A stretch of DNA of 64,000 nt, from contig NZ_LRSE01000012.1 in the NCBI RefSeq assembly GCF_001634625.1, forward strand, positions 1-64,000, given 5' to 3'. This stretch comes from Croceicoccus bisphenolivorans (GTDB taxonomy: Bacteria; Pseudomonadota; Alphaproteobacteria; Sphingomonadales; Sphingomonadaceae). The translations under genes were made by a program, and so were the position numbers. Below are positions 32,882-41,469 of the stretch, one piece after another; position 1 is the stretch's first letter, and every line of letters starts with the position of its first letter. The notes under the pieces were generated by a model that saw only the letters and a list, made by a program, of their open reading frames with translations, ran no database searches and was not told where the DNA came from.

Positions 32882-33826
32882 TCAATCGGAGAAGCGATAG
32901 TCCGCCTCGATGGCGGCAGCGATGCGGTTGTTGGTGACGATGAAGTCCGACAGAAACTCGTGCAGCCCCATCTCGATCACGACGTCGATATCCTTGTCCT
33001 GCAGCTTCAGATCGGCATTGCGCATGACCTCGTGCGAATGGACCTCCTCGCCATATTGCAGGGCAAGGCTGTGCAGGTTCGACCGGATCTTGGCATAACA
33101 GAACCGCAGCGAACGCGGGAACCGACCGTCGAGCACGAGGAAGTCGGCAATACCGCGCGCATCCAGTTGCCCGGCATTGAGCCAGCGATAGGCCCGCTCC
33201 GCACCCAGCGAGCGCAGGATCGTTTCCCACTGCACATTGTCGAGGCTGGAGCCGACGTAGGACAGCGAGGGCAGCAGGACATAGTACTTCACGTCCAGAA
33301 TGCGGGCCGTGTTGTCCGCACGTTCGATGAAACTGCCGATGCGGGCGAAGTTGTAGATGTCGTTGCGCAACATCGACCCGTCCATCGCGCCGCGCACCAG
33401 GGTGGATTCGCGCTTCACCGTGCTGATCGCGTCGGCAAGCCCGGCCTGTGTCACCGGACGGCTGAGCAGGTCGTTCAATTGCAGGTAGCTTTCGTTGACC
33501 GCTTCCCACACTTCGGTCGTGATCGTGTTACGGGCCGAACGCGCATTGCTGCGCACCGCGCCGATCAGCGAGCGGATGGAGTTGGGATTGTCCCGGTCGC
33601 GCAGAATATAATTCCACACCTGGATGCCGGCATAAGTCGCGTTCTGCTCCTGATATCCGTCGCGCATACCGGCAGTTTCAATGACCGAGCGCCATTCCTC
33701 TTCCGCCGTCAGGTGATCGCGCGTGAGCGCCATGCGAAAGCCTGTATCCAGCAGGCGCGCGAGGTTTTCTGCCCGTTCCAGATAACGGAACATCCAGAAG
33801 ATCGCGTTGGCGGAGCGTCCGAGCAT
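32882..33826 (-). CDS. Alpha-E domain protein
   Basis: A 314-residue all-helical protein of the DUF403/alpha-E family, starting 'MLGRSANAIFWMFRYLERAENLARLLD' with the conserved RYxERAEN motif and containing 'IERADNTARILDVKYY'. Its biochemical role is unknown. It regularly accompanies the circularly permuted ATP-grasp and transglutaminase proteins, and is proposed to act in peptide-bond formation or removal on a shared substrate. Gaps of 6 and 9 nt to its neighbours support an operon. Confidence 0.92.
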   Translation of the reverse strand: MLGRSANAIFWMFRYLERAENLARLLDTGFRMALTRDHLTAEEEWRSVIETAGMRDGYQEQNATYAGIQVWNYILRDRDNPNSIRSLIGAVRSNARSARNTITTEVWEAVNESYLQLNDLLSRPVTQAGLADAISTVKRESTLVRGAMDGSMLRNDIYNFARIGSFIERADNTARILDVKYYVLLPSLSYVGSSLDNVQWETILRSLGAERAYRWLNAGQLDARGIADFLVLDGRFPRSLRFCYAKIRSNLHSLALQYGEEVHSHEVMRNADLKLQDKDIDVVIEMGLHEFLSDFIVTNNRIAAAIEADYRFSD

Positions 33827-33832
33827 CGTTCG

Positions 33833-35263
33833 TTACTCCTCCAGCACCCAGCTGTCCTTGGTACCGCCACCCTGGCTGGAATTGACCACCAGACTGCCGC
33901 GCTTCAGCGCGACGCGGGTCAAGCCGCCCGGCGTGATCTCTATGCCGTTGGGGCTCATCAGGACAAAGGGACGCAAGTCGACATGGCGCGGGGCAAGGCC
34001 CTTTCGGGTAAGGATGGGCACGGTGGACAGCGATAGCGTGGGCTGCGCGATGTAGTTCTGCGGGTTCGCCTTCAGCTTGCGCACGAACTTCGCGATTTCC
34101 CGCTTCGATGAAGTCGGCCCGATCAGCATGCCGTACCCGCCAGAGCCGTGAACCTCCTTCACGACAAGCTCCTCGATATTGTCGAGCACGTACTTGAGTC
34201 CGTCCTCCTCCATGCAGCGATAAGTCTCGACATTCGGCAGGAGCGGTTTTTCGCCGGTATAGAACTCGACGATTTCCGGCATGAAGGAATAGAGCGCCTT
34301 GTCGTCCGCGATGCCGGTGCCCGGCGCATTGGCGATCGTGATCCCGCCGGCGCGATAGACGTCCATGATGCCCGGTACGCCCAGCATCGATTCCGGATTA
34401 AAGGTCAGCGGATCGAGGAAATCGTCGTCGACACGGCGATAGAGGACATCGACCGGCGTGAACCCGCGGGTCGTGCGCATCTGAACCCGCCCGTCGACCA
34501 CGCGCAAGTCCGACGATTCGACCAGTTCCGCACCCATCTGGTCGGCAAGGAAGGCATGTTCGTAATAGGCCGAATTGTAGATGCCCGGCGTCAGCACCGC
34601 GACGACGGGGCGACCCTTCGTTGCCGGCGGGGCGCAGGCGGCAAGGCTGCGGGCCAGCCGCCGCGGATAGTTCGATACCGGCGCCACCTTCACCCGCGTG
34701 AACAGTTCGGGGAACATCGCCATCATCGTTTCGCGGTTTTCCAGCATGTAGGAAACGCCGCTGGGCGTACGGGCATTGTCTTCCAGCACGTGGAAGTCGT
34801 TCGGGCCGGTGCGGACAAGGTCGATGCCGGTGATGTGGGTGTATACCCCGCCGGGCGGCGTGAAGCCGGACATGTGGGGCAGGAAAGCCGGATTGCCCTT
34901 CAGCAACCATTCGGGAACACGGCCGGCGCGCAGGATTTCCTGCCGGTGATAGAGGTCGTGAAGAAAGGCGTTGAGCGCGCGCACACGCTGCTCGATCCCC
35001 TTGGACAGCCGCCGCCATTCATGCGCGGTAATGATCCGCGGTACCGGATCGAACGGGATCAGGCGCTCCTCCGCCTCATCCTGACCATAGACGTTGAAGG
35101 TGATGCCGGTGCGGCGGAAGAAAGCCTCGGCCTCCCGATGCTTGCGGTGCAACCCGCTCGCATCCTGCTCGTCATACCAGCTGCAATATCCCTCGTAGGC
35201 AGAGCGGACTGCGCCTTCGGCAGTGTGCATCTCATCGAAAGTGCTGGTGTATGTCGGGCTCAT
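33833..35263 (-). CDS. Circularly permuted ATP-grasp protein
   Basis: A 476-residue protein of the DUF404/DUF407 ATP-grasp family. Seen motifs: 'LIPFDPVPRIITAHEWRRLSKGIEQR', 'TGIDLVRTGPNDFHVLEDNARTPSGVSYMLENR' and 'LVVKEVHGSGGYGMLIGP' (the Lys-containing ATP-binding loop). It ends 'SSQGGGTKDSWVLEE'. Members are expected to ligate an amino group to a carboxylate using ATP, as in glutathionylspermidine synthase-like enzymes. It is the first gene of the Anbu operon. Confidence 0.92.
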   Translation of the reverse strand: MSPTYTSTFDEMHTAEGAVRSAYEGYCSWYDEQDASGLHRKHREAEAFFRRTGITFNVYGQDEAEERLIPFDPVPRIITAHEWRRLSKGIEQRVRALNAFLHDLYHRQEILRAGRVPEWLLKGNPAFLPHMSGFTPPGGVYTHITGIDLVRTGPNDFHVLEDNARTPSGVSYMLENRETMMAMFPELFTRVKVAPVSNYPRRLARSLAACAPPATKGRPVVAVLTPGIYNSAYYEHAFLADQMGAELVESSDLRVVDGRVQMRTTRGFTPVDVLYRRVDDDFLDPLTFNPESMLGVPGIMDVYRAGGITIANAPGTGIADDKALYSFMPEIVEFYTGEKPLLPNVETYRCMEEDGLKYVLDNIEELVVKEVHGSGGYGMLIGPTSSKREIAKFVRKLKANPQNYIAQPTLSLSTVPILTRKGLAPRHVDLRPFVLMSPNGIEITPGGLTRVALKRGSLVVNSSQGGGTKDSWVLEE

Positions 35264-35285
35264 GCTGTCCGGTCTGCTCCTTCGA

Positions 35286-36203
35286 TCAGGTCTTTGCCTT
35301 GCTGGTCTCTAACATGCCCGGCGGCGCATCCAGCACGCGAGCCACCGTCTCAATCGCTACCGGGTGCCAGGCGAAACCCATGTGTGTGCAGCGTACAGCA
35401 ACCGACAGGTCCCGCTCTCCAGGCCGGCCACAGGCGCAGTGGCGATGGATCACTCCGTCGCTCGCACTCCACAAGGCAACGGTTGGCACCGGAGGCTTTG
35501 CGGAAAAATCCTCGCCCACCGGCGGCTTGTCGACAGAATGGCCGACCAGCCAGTGATAGATGCGCCATGCGTTGTTGCCGTGCATGTCGCCGGAAAACGG
35601 CGTTCCCATCGTCACGACCATCTCGACATGGTCGGGCAGCGCCTTTGCCGCCTCTCTCGCAAACACGCCACCAAGGCTCCATCCCACAAGGACGATCTTG
35701 CGCCCTTCTGCCCGCGAAACACGTTCGATGCGGGAAAGCAGGCGCTCGAACCGGTCCTCACTGGCGCCAAGGTTCCAGCCCAGCCCCCAGTCCGTGACCG
35801 AATGCCCCGCCCTGGCCAGTGCGCGCCGCATCGCGGCCATGCGCCACGGGTGCGACCCGAAACCGGGCAGCAACATCACCGAACGCGGGCTATCCGTTGG
35901 CGCCACTTTCGGCTTGCCGTGCCTTGCCGCATAGCCCCACGGGAATGCCAGCGAAGCAAATTCGGCCAGCAGCAGCTTGCTCGCCGGCGTTTCGACGCCG
36001 TCAGGCTGCGGGCGAGATGCAAGCGCGTGGCGACGCTTCAGCTCTGCAAACAGCAAGCCGAACCCGCGACCGGGCCGTTTCGGCTCTGCCGGGGGATTGG
36101 CAATGGCATTTACCGGGGGCGTTGCCGGCTGACGAGCGGGCGGAGCGCGGTCGGCATCGTGCCCGCTCCTGCCGTTACTTTCCCGCATCGTCACCGTCAT
36201 CAT
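35286..36203 (-). CDS. Alpha/beta hydrolase, lipase-like
   Basis: A 305-residue protein with a 90-residue disordered, Pro/Ala-rich N-terminus. The core has an oxyanion-type 'VMLLPGFGSHPWRM', a nucleophile elbow 'VLVGWSLGGVFARE' (GWSLGG), an Asp in 'SASDGVIH', and a His-rich end ('VRCTHMGFAWHPVAIE'). No signal peptide. Substrate unknown. It lies 22 nt upstream of the ATP-grasp gene on the same strand, and so could be transcribed with the Anbu operon. Confidence 0.8.
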   Translation of the reverse strand: MMTVTMRESNGRSGHDADRAPPARQPATPPVNAIANPPAEPKRPGRGFGLLFAELKRRHALASRPQPDGVETPASKLLLAEFASLAFPWGYAARHGKPKVAPTDSPRSVMLLPGFGSHPWRMAAMRRALARAGHSVTDWGLGWNLGASEDRFERLLSRIERVSRAEGRKIVLVGWSLGGVFAREAAKALPDHVEMVVTMGTPFSGDMHGNNAWRIYHWLVGHSVDKPPVGEDFSAKPPVPTVALWSASDGVIHRHCACGRPGERDLSVAVRCTHMGFAWHPVAIETVARVLDAPPGMLETSKAKT

Positions 36204-36337
36204 GGAGTCGTTCTAGCAAAAACCTTCGCACCTGCAAAAAACTATTGCGTCGCATCCATTGCATCGCAATGCGGGCCGTTTGTGAACCAACACTTCGGGC
36301 GGCAGCTGGTTTCCACCTTTCTGCGCAAACGCCGCGA

Positions 36338-36907
36338 TCACTCCTTGCAGTCGCCCACCCGCTTGCTGACGACATTGAGCGTCATCGCCATCTTGCCGCC
36401 CGGCAGGCCCTGCGCGGTCATGTCCATTGCCATCGTCATGTCCGATCCGGTTTCGGTGCCGGTGCCCGACATCGTCATCGTGCCGCTGCTGTTCTCGTCC
36501 GCGCAGCTCATCTTGCCGGTGAAGTTCCCGCGATTGGCGTCGAAACTCTCGATCTTGCAGTTGTCCTGCGTCTGCTTCGCCATTTCCTCGAAGCCCTTGT
36601 CTGCCTCTTCCTTGGTGAGGCAGTAAGTCTGCGTCTTGCCCATCGCGCCTTCCATCATGGAGCGCATCTGGCTGACCTGCGCTTCGGGAAGGCCGGGAAC
36701 GTCGAGTTCGACGAGCTTCATCGTCGAACTGTATTCGCCGGGCTGCGGCCTGACCGCCTGTTTCATTTCGGCGGCGATCGCCTGTTCGCTCATGCCCCCG
36801 GCCGATGCGTCATCGCCGGTTTCGGGCGTGTTGTCGGAGCCGCACGCGGCGAGCGCAAGTGTCGCCGTACCGATCACGACAAGCCTCGTCGCGGTTCGCA
36901 TCGTCAT
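36338..36907 (-). CDS. DUF3617-type lipoprotein
   Basis: A 189-residue protein; AAAAGGAA lies 8 nt before ATG 36907. Lipoprotein signal 'TATLALAACGS' is followed by an acidic linker and a domain with 'VRPQPGEYSSTMKLVELDVPG', 'QTYCLTKEEADKG' and the Cys pair in 'TQDNCKIESF...GKMSCAD', typical of DUF3617 proteins of Sphingomonadales. Function unknown; presumed periplasmic. Divergent from uvrB. Confidence 0.8.
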   Translation of the reverse strand: MTMRTATRLVVIGTATLALAACGSDNTPETGDDASAGGMSEQAIAAEMKQAVRPQPGEYSSTMKLVELDVPGLPEAQVSQMRSMMEGAMGKTQTYCLTKEEADKGFEEMAKQTQDNCKIESFDANRGNFTGKMSCADENSSGTMTMSGTGTETGSDMTMAMDMTAQGLPGGKMAMTLNVVSKRVGDCKE

Positions 36908-37036
36908 GGAAAGTTCCTTTTCGGGAAAGTTGAAGCGCATTTCAGGTGGCAGGCTAGTGCAAGCGGCCTTTAATGCAACAGCGATTGCCGGTGCGGGGAT
37001 TTGCAAGTCCCGCAGTCTGCTCCCATATCGCTGCCC

Positions 37037-39223
37037 ATGGCAGAACTCGTCATCCGTCGCGGCCTTGAAGAACCCGATACTTCGGGCAAGTTCGTCCCCC
37101 ACAAGCCGGAACGGCCCGAAAAATCCCTGCCGGGCAAGCGCTTCGAACTGGTTTCCGACTACCAGCCCGCCGGCGACCAGCCGACCGCGATCACCGAACT
37201 GGTGGAGGCCGCGCAGGAGGACGAGAAGACGCAAGTGCTGCTCGGCGTTACCGGTTCGGGCAAGACTTTCACGATGGCCAAGGTGATCGAGGAGATGCAG
37301 CGCCCCGCGCTCATCCTCGCGCCGAACAAGATCCTCGCCGCGCAGCTCTATGGCGAATTCAAGAGCTTTTTTCCGAATAACGCGGTCGAGTATTTCGTCT
37401 CCTACTACGACTACTACCAGCCCGAGGCCTACGTGCCGCGGTCGGACACCTATATCGAGAAGGAAAGCTCGGTGAACGAGGCGATCGACCGGATGCGCCA
37501 CTCGGCCACGCGCGCCCTGCTCGAACGCGACGACGTGATCATCGTCGCCTCGGTCTCGTGCCTCTACGGCATCGGCTCGGTCGAGACTTATTCGGCGATG
37601 ATCTTCGACATAAAGAGTGGGGAGTCGCAAGACCAGCGCGAGATCATCAGGAAGCTCGTCGCGCTACAGTACAAGCGCAACGACGCCGCGTTCGCCCGCG
37701 GCAATTTCCGCGTGCGCGGCGACAGTCTCGAAATCTTCCCTTCGCACTACGAGGACATGGCCTGGCGCATCTCGTTCTTCGGTGACGAGATCGAGGAAAT
37801 CAGCGAGTTCGACCCGCTGACCGGCAAGAAGGGCGCCTCGCTCGATAAGGTCCGCATCTACGCGAACTCGCACTACGTCACCCCCGGCCCGACGATGAAA
37901 CAGGCGGGCGAGGCGATCCGGTTCGAACTGTCGGAGCGGCTGAAAGAGCTCGAGGCCGAGGGCAAGCTGCTGGAGCATCAGCGGCTGGAACAGCGTACCA
38001 ATTTCGACTTGGAGATGATCGCCGCCACCGGAAGCTGCGCGGGGATCGAGAACTATTCGCGCTTCCTGACCGGCCGCCTTCCGGGCGAACCGCCGCCGAC
38101 GCTGTTCGAATACCTGCCCGACAATGCCTTGCTGTTCGTCGATGAAAGCCACCAGACGGTGCCGCAGATCGGCGCGATGGCGCGGGGCGACCACCGGCGC
38201 AAGCTGACGCTGGCCGAATACGGGTTCCGCCTGCCGAGCTGTATCGACAACCGTCCGCTGCGCTTCAACGAATGGGACGCGATGCGCCCGCAGACTATCG
38301 CCGTCTCCGCCACGCCGGGCGGGTGGGAGATGGAGCAGACCGGCGGCGTCTTTGCCGAACAGGTCATCCGTCCCACCGGCCTCATCGACCCTCCGGTCGA
38401 AATCAAGCCGGTCGAGGACCAGGTCCAGGACTGCATCAACGAGTGCAAGGCGACCGCGGCCAAGGGCTATCGCACGCTGGTCACCACGCTGACCAAGCGC
38501 ATGGCCGAAGACCTGACCGAATTCATGCACGAGGCCGGCGTTCGCGTGCGTTACATGCACAGCGATGTCGAGACGCTGGAGCGTATCGAGCTGATCCGCG
38601 ACCTGCGGCTCGGCGTCTATGATGTGCTGGTCGGCATCAACCTGCTGCGTGAGGGACTCGACATTCCGGAATGCGGGCTGGTCTGCATTCTCGATGCCGA
38701 CAAGGAAGGTTTCCTGCGCAGCGAAACCTCTCTGATCCAGACCATCGGCCGCGCCGCGCGCAATGTCGACGGGCGGGTGATCCTCTATGCCGACCGCATG
38801 ACCGGTTCGATGGAGCGGGCGATCGCCGAAACCGACCGGCGCCGCGCCAAGCAGGAGGAATACAACCTCGAACACGGCATCACGCCGCAGACGATCAAGC
38901 GCAACATCCACGACATCGTCGCCGACACTGCCAGCAAGGACGGCGTCACCGTCGATACCGGCGATGACGAGCGCAACAACCTCGTCGGGCATAACCTGCG
39001 CGCTTATATCGAGGACTTGGAAGCGCGGATGCGCGCCGCCGCCGCCGATCTGGAATTCGAGGAAGCGGGACGTCTCCGCGACGAAATCCGCAGGCTGGAA
39101 AACGAGGAACTGGGCCTGCCCGATGGCGAGAAGCACGCTCCGATTGTCGGCCGCAGTAACGAGGGAAAGCCGGGGACGCGCAAGACTCGCTATGGCAAGA
39201 CCCAGCGCAAATGGAAGCGTTAG
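37037..39223 (+). CDS. uvrB: UvrABC excinuclease subunit B
   Basis: A 728-residue DNA-repair helicase of nucleotide-excision repair. Walker A '[14 protein letters not shown]' (Lys76), the beta-hairpin region '[15 protein letters not shown]', DEAD-like '[13 protein letters not shown]', '[16 protein letters not shown]' and '[10 protein letters not shown]' (helicase motifs V-VI) and a C-terminal UVR motif ('[17 protein letters not shown]') are all present. It accepts damaged DNA from UvrA and recruits UvrC. The N-terminus has about 30 extra residues before the usual core, common in alphaproteobacteria. Confidence 0.98.
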   Translation: MAELVIRRGLEEPDTSGKFVPHKPERPEKSLPGKRFELVSDYQPAGDQPTAITELVEAAQEDEKTQVLLGVTGSGKTFTMAKVIEEMQRPALILAPNKILAAQLYGEFKSFFPNNAVEYFVSYYDYYQPEAYVPRSDTYIEKESSVNEAIDRMRHSATRALLERDDVIIVASVSCLYGIGSVETYSAMIFDIKSGESQDQREIIRKLVALQYKRNDAAFARGNFRVRGDSLEIFPSHYEDMAWRISFFGDEIEEISEFDPLTGKKGASLDKVRIYANSHYVTPGPTMKQAGEAIRFELSERLKELEAEGKLLEHQRLEQRTNFDLEMIAATGSCAGIENYSRFLTGRLPGEPPPTLFEYLPDNALLFVDESHQTVPQIGAMARGDHRRKLTLAEYGFRLPSCIDNRPLRFNEWDAMRPQTIAVSATPGGWEMEQTGGVFAEQVIRPTGLIDPPVEIKPVEDQVQDCINECKATAAKGYRTLVTTLTKRMAEDLTEFMHEAGVRVRYMHSDVETLERIELIRDLRLGVYDVLVGINLLREGLDIPECGLVCILDADKEGFLRSETSLIQTIGRAARNVDGRVILYADRMTGSMERAIAETDRRRAKQEEYNLEHGITPQTIKRNIHDIVADTASKDGVTVDTGDDERNNLVGHNLRAYIEDLEARMRAAAADLEFEEAGRLRDEIRRLENEELGLPDGEKHAPIVGRSNEGKPGTRKTRYGKTQRKWKR

Positions 39224-39303
39224 CCGGCAAATTGCAGCGAAACCGGTACAACTGATCGCAGCCCCCTTTTGCAGGGGATCGGGCGATGTTACCGCGCTGC
39301 TCC

Positions 39304-39882
39304 ATGAACCGGTACACCATTCTGGCCACGCCACTTTTCGCCCTTGCCCTGACCGCTTGTTCGCAGGGGAAGGAAGCGGGCGAAGGGCAGGCCGTCGCCA
39401 AGTTCGAGCTAGCCGCCGACAATGCCGCGCCCGACGCTGTCACGTCCGATTCCATGCCCGGCAAAATCGATCCGCCCGATGCGCAGTGGCAGGCGGCCCC
39501 CTCTGGCGCGATCTATGGCGAACCGGACAAGCAGCCGTTGATCGAACTGGCTTGCGATGACGGCATGGTCGCGGTTACGCGCAACGCGACTTCCGACAAG
39601 GGCGCCAAGGCGCTGCTCGCCTTCGTCGGCTATCGCGGCATCCTTCGCCTGAAGGTCGAGAACGACGGAAAGGCGTGGCACGGCGCGCTACGGTCTGACG
39701 ATCCCCACTGGATCGCGGTGACCGGCGGGCCGTTCTATGCAACCGTGGCTGGTGGCGGCAAAGTCATCTCGCCGGCCAGCTCGGTCGCATCGCAAGTCAT
39801 CCTGCAATGCAAGCCGCAAGCCGACGCGACGATCAAGGGCGCCACCGGTGAGGGCGAGGACGTCGACCCCACAACAATCTAG
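39304..39882 (+). CDS. Predicted lipoprotein of unknown function
   Basis: A 192-residue protein from ATG 39304 with lipoprotein signal 'LATPLFALALTACSQ' (lipobox LTAC). The mature region holds 'PLIELACDDGMVAVTRNAT' and 'VASQVILQC', a two-cysteine beta-rich domain seen in uncharacterised sphingomonad lipoproteins. Starts 80 nt after uvrB; may be on the same transcript, though the functions do not appear linked. Confidence 0.7.
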   Translation: MNRYTILATPLFALALTACSQGKEAGEGQAVAKFELAADNAAPDAVTSDSMPGKIDPPDAQWQAAPSGAIYGEPDKQPLIELACDDGMVAVTRNATSDKGAKALLAFVGYRGILRLKVENDGKAWHGALRSDDPHWIAVTGGPFYATVAGGGKVISPASSVASQVILQCKPQADATIKGATGEGEDVDPTTI

Positions 39883-39892
39883 ACGGCGCGAT

Positions 39893-40519
39893 CTAGAGCT
39901 TTCCGAACTTTTCCTCGTAACCGGCGGTATCACCCTCGGCGAGGTACTTCGCCTGCGTCCGCCAGTCGTCACGCGTGATACGCCCCGCAAACCGGCCAAG
40001 CTGCGCATCGATGCGCTGCACGTCATCGTCGCTCCACGCGGCGATCTGGTCGAAGCGCGAAATACCCATGTCGCCCAGCAACGACAGCAGCTTGGGACCC
40101 AGTCCTTTGATGCGCGAAAGATCGTCTTTGTCGCCCTCATGGTCCATCGCGTCGATCTTGATCGCGGCGGCAACGGCCTGCGCGTCTTCGGCGCTGGCGG
40201 GCATCCGGTCGTCCGCCGGTTCGGCATGCATCGCCTCGTCATGGGCGAGTGCGGCTGCGGAAACGGCAGTGCCTACGCCTGCCAGCCCCTCGGGCGACAG
40301 GGGCGGCTCGTGCTCGTGACTCACCTTGCTGGCCGCGGGGGCGGAATCGATCAGCGCCTGATTGCGTTTTGCCGGGCCGACCCCTTCGTCCAGCACGTCG
40401 GGCCGGTGGCTGCGCACGCGCTCTTTCCTCGGGCGGGCAAGCAGCCATAGGGCGATCAGGACAGCCAGCACCGCGACAATCGCAAATGCCAGCCAGTTGG
40501 CCTGGATCAGTTCAACCAT
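39893..40519 (-). CDS. Membrane-anchored helix-hairpin-helix protein
   Basis: A 208-residue protein; ATG 40519 is preferred because GAGG lies 9 nt upstream (an ATG three codons earlier touches that site). One N-terminal transmembrane helix ('AFAIVAVLAVLIALWLLA') is followed by a long charged linker and a C-terminal domain 'LSRIKGLGPKLLSLLGDMGI...DDVQRIDAQLG', like the DUF4332/HhH fold of predicted DNA- or protein-binding proteins. The start overlaps the upstream stop by 8 nt. Role unknown. Confidence 0.75.
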   Translation of the reverse strand: MVELIQANWLAFAIVAVLAVLIALWLLARPRKERVRSHRPDVLDEGVGPAKRNQALIDSAPAASKVSHEHEPPLSPEGLAGVGTAVSAAALAHDEAMHAEPADDRMPASAEDAQAVAAAIKIDAMDHEGDKDDLSRIKGLGPKLLSLLGDMGISRFDQIAAWSDDDVQRIDAQLGRFAGRITRDDWRTQAKYLAEGDTAGYEEKFGKL

Positions 40520-40694
40520 CGGATTCATCCTCTATCTTGGTTCCCTGCCGCAGCATCAGGTTGCGGGCCGCGCGCAATCGCAGCAATTGCAGCAGCCGCA
40601 ACCGGCGGGAAAACACCATTATCGCCAGCGTTACCGTCGCGCCGTACACGATCAGCAACGAGACCAGCAATTCGATCCAAAGCGGCATCGTCAC
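40512..40694 (-). CDS. Small membrane protein
   Basis: A 60-residue protein with one transmembrane helix ('WIELLVSLLIVYGATVTLAIMVF') and a basic Leu/Arg-rich tail ('SRRLRLLQLLRLRAARNL'). It lies 4 nt after the OmpA-like gene and overlaps the HhH gene by 8 nt, so is part of the same operon. Function unknown. Confidence 0.65.
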   Translation of the reverse strand: MTMPLWIELLVSLLIVYGATVTLAIMVFSRRLRLLQLLRLRAARNLMLRQGTKIEDESDG

Positions 40695-40698
40695 TCTC

Positions 40699-41457
40699 CT
40701 ATCCCGCGTCCGGCGTGTCGACAGGGGTCGGCACTTGCGGCGCGATGGAGATGACCGAGAACTCGATCCGCCGGTTCGCCGGATCGGCGGGATCTAGCCC
40801 TTCAACCGGCTCGGCCGAACCGAACCCCTGCGCCCGCAGCGACGCGCGCGGCAACCCCCGGGATACGAGCGCGTCGCGCACCGCTTCGGCCCGTTCGCGC
40901 GACAGCCGGAGATTGACGGCGGCATCGCCAACCGCATCGGAATGCCCCGCCACGGAAATGATGCTGCCCCTGCAAGGCCGCAGCGCGCCAGCCACTTCAT
41001 CAAGCAACACGTCGCTTGCCGCCTCTATCTGCGCGGAGCCTTCGGCAAAGCGGATAACGCGCACGGCCAGCAGCGCCTCGACATCACGTTCACAATGGAA
41101 CGGCCCGGGCTCGACAGCTTCCTCGGCACCACGTTCATGGTGGCGACGGTGCGACCAGTGAACTCCGCCGACGCCCGGTATGGCTGCAACAGCATGGGCC
41201 ACGCGGCTGCGCGTATCATCATCCAGATCGTCTCCGCCAGACAGGGTGGGATGGCGTGTCGGCCACCCTTGCGCGGTCTGGAAATCGACGACGATGCCCT
41301 TACCGCCCTCCTGCTCGACAGCGGCTTGTGCACGCCGCTCCAGCTGCGCGACAATGGCATCTCCGGTTCGCGATGCTGAAACGGTGCCGATCAACGCGAC
41401 GAGGATCGCACCGATGGAAACCTTTAGCCAGGCAGGAAGGGCAAGCAGCATAGGCAT
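40699..41457 (-). CDS. OmpA-family protein with N-terminal membrane anchor
   Basis: A 252-residue protein with an N-terminal helix ('WLKVSIGAILVALIGTV'), a middle region of BON/linker type, and a C-terminal OmpA domain ('VIRFAEGSAQIEAASDVLLDEVA', 'SVAGHSDAVGDAAVNLRLSRERAEAV', 'NRRIEFSVI'). The domain binds peptidoglycan and likely tethers the inner membrane or a complex to the wall. 12 nt from the flippase gene; same operon. Confidence 0.82.
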   Translation of the reverse strand: MPMLLALPAWLKVSIGAILVALIGTVSASRTGDAIVAQLERRAQAAVEQEGGKGIVVDFQTAQGWPTRHPTLSGGDDLDDDTRSRVAHAVAAIPGVGGVHWSHRRHHERGAEEAVEPGPFHCERDVEALLAVRVIRFAEGSAQIEAASDVLLDEVAGALRPCRGSIISVAGHSDAVGDAAVNLRLSRERAEAVRDALVSRGLPRASLRAQGFGSAEPVEGLDPADPANRRIEFSVISIAPQVPTPVDTPDAG

Positions 41458-41469
41458 GATGGAGAACCG

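Noticed and set aside
34148-35797. 549-codon plus-strand frame opposite the ATP-grasp gene
   Set aside because: Shadow frame; the ATP-grasp gene and its operon partners explain the sequence.
37664-39334. 556-codon minus-strand frame opposite uvrB
   Set aside because: uvrB on the plus strand is unambiguous; the opposite frame lacks motifs.
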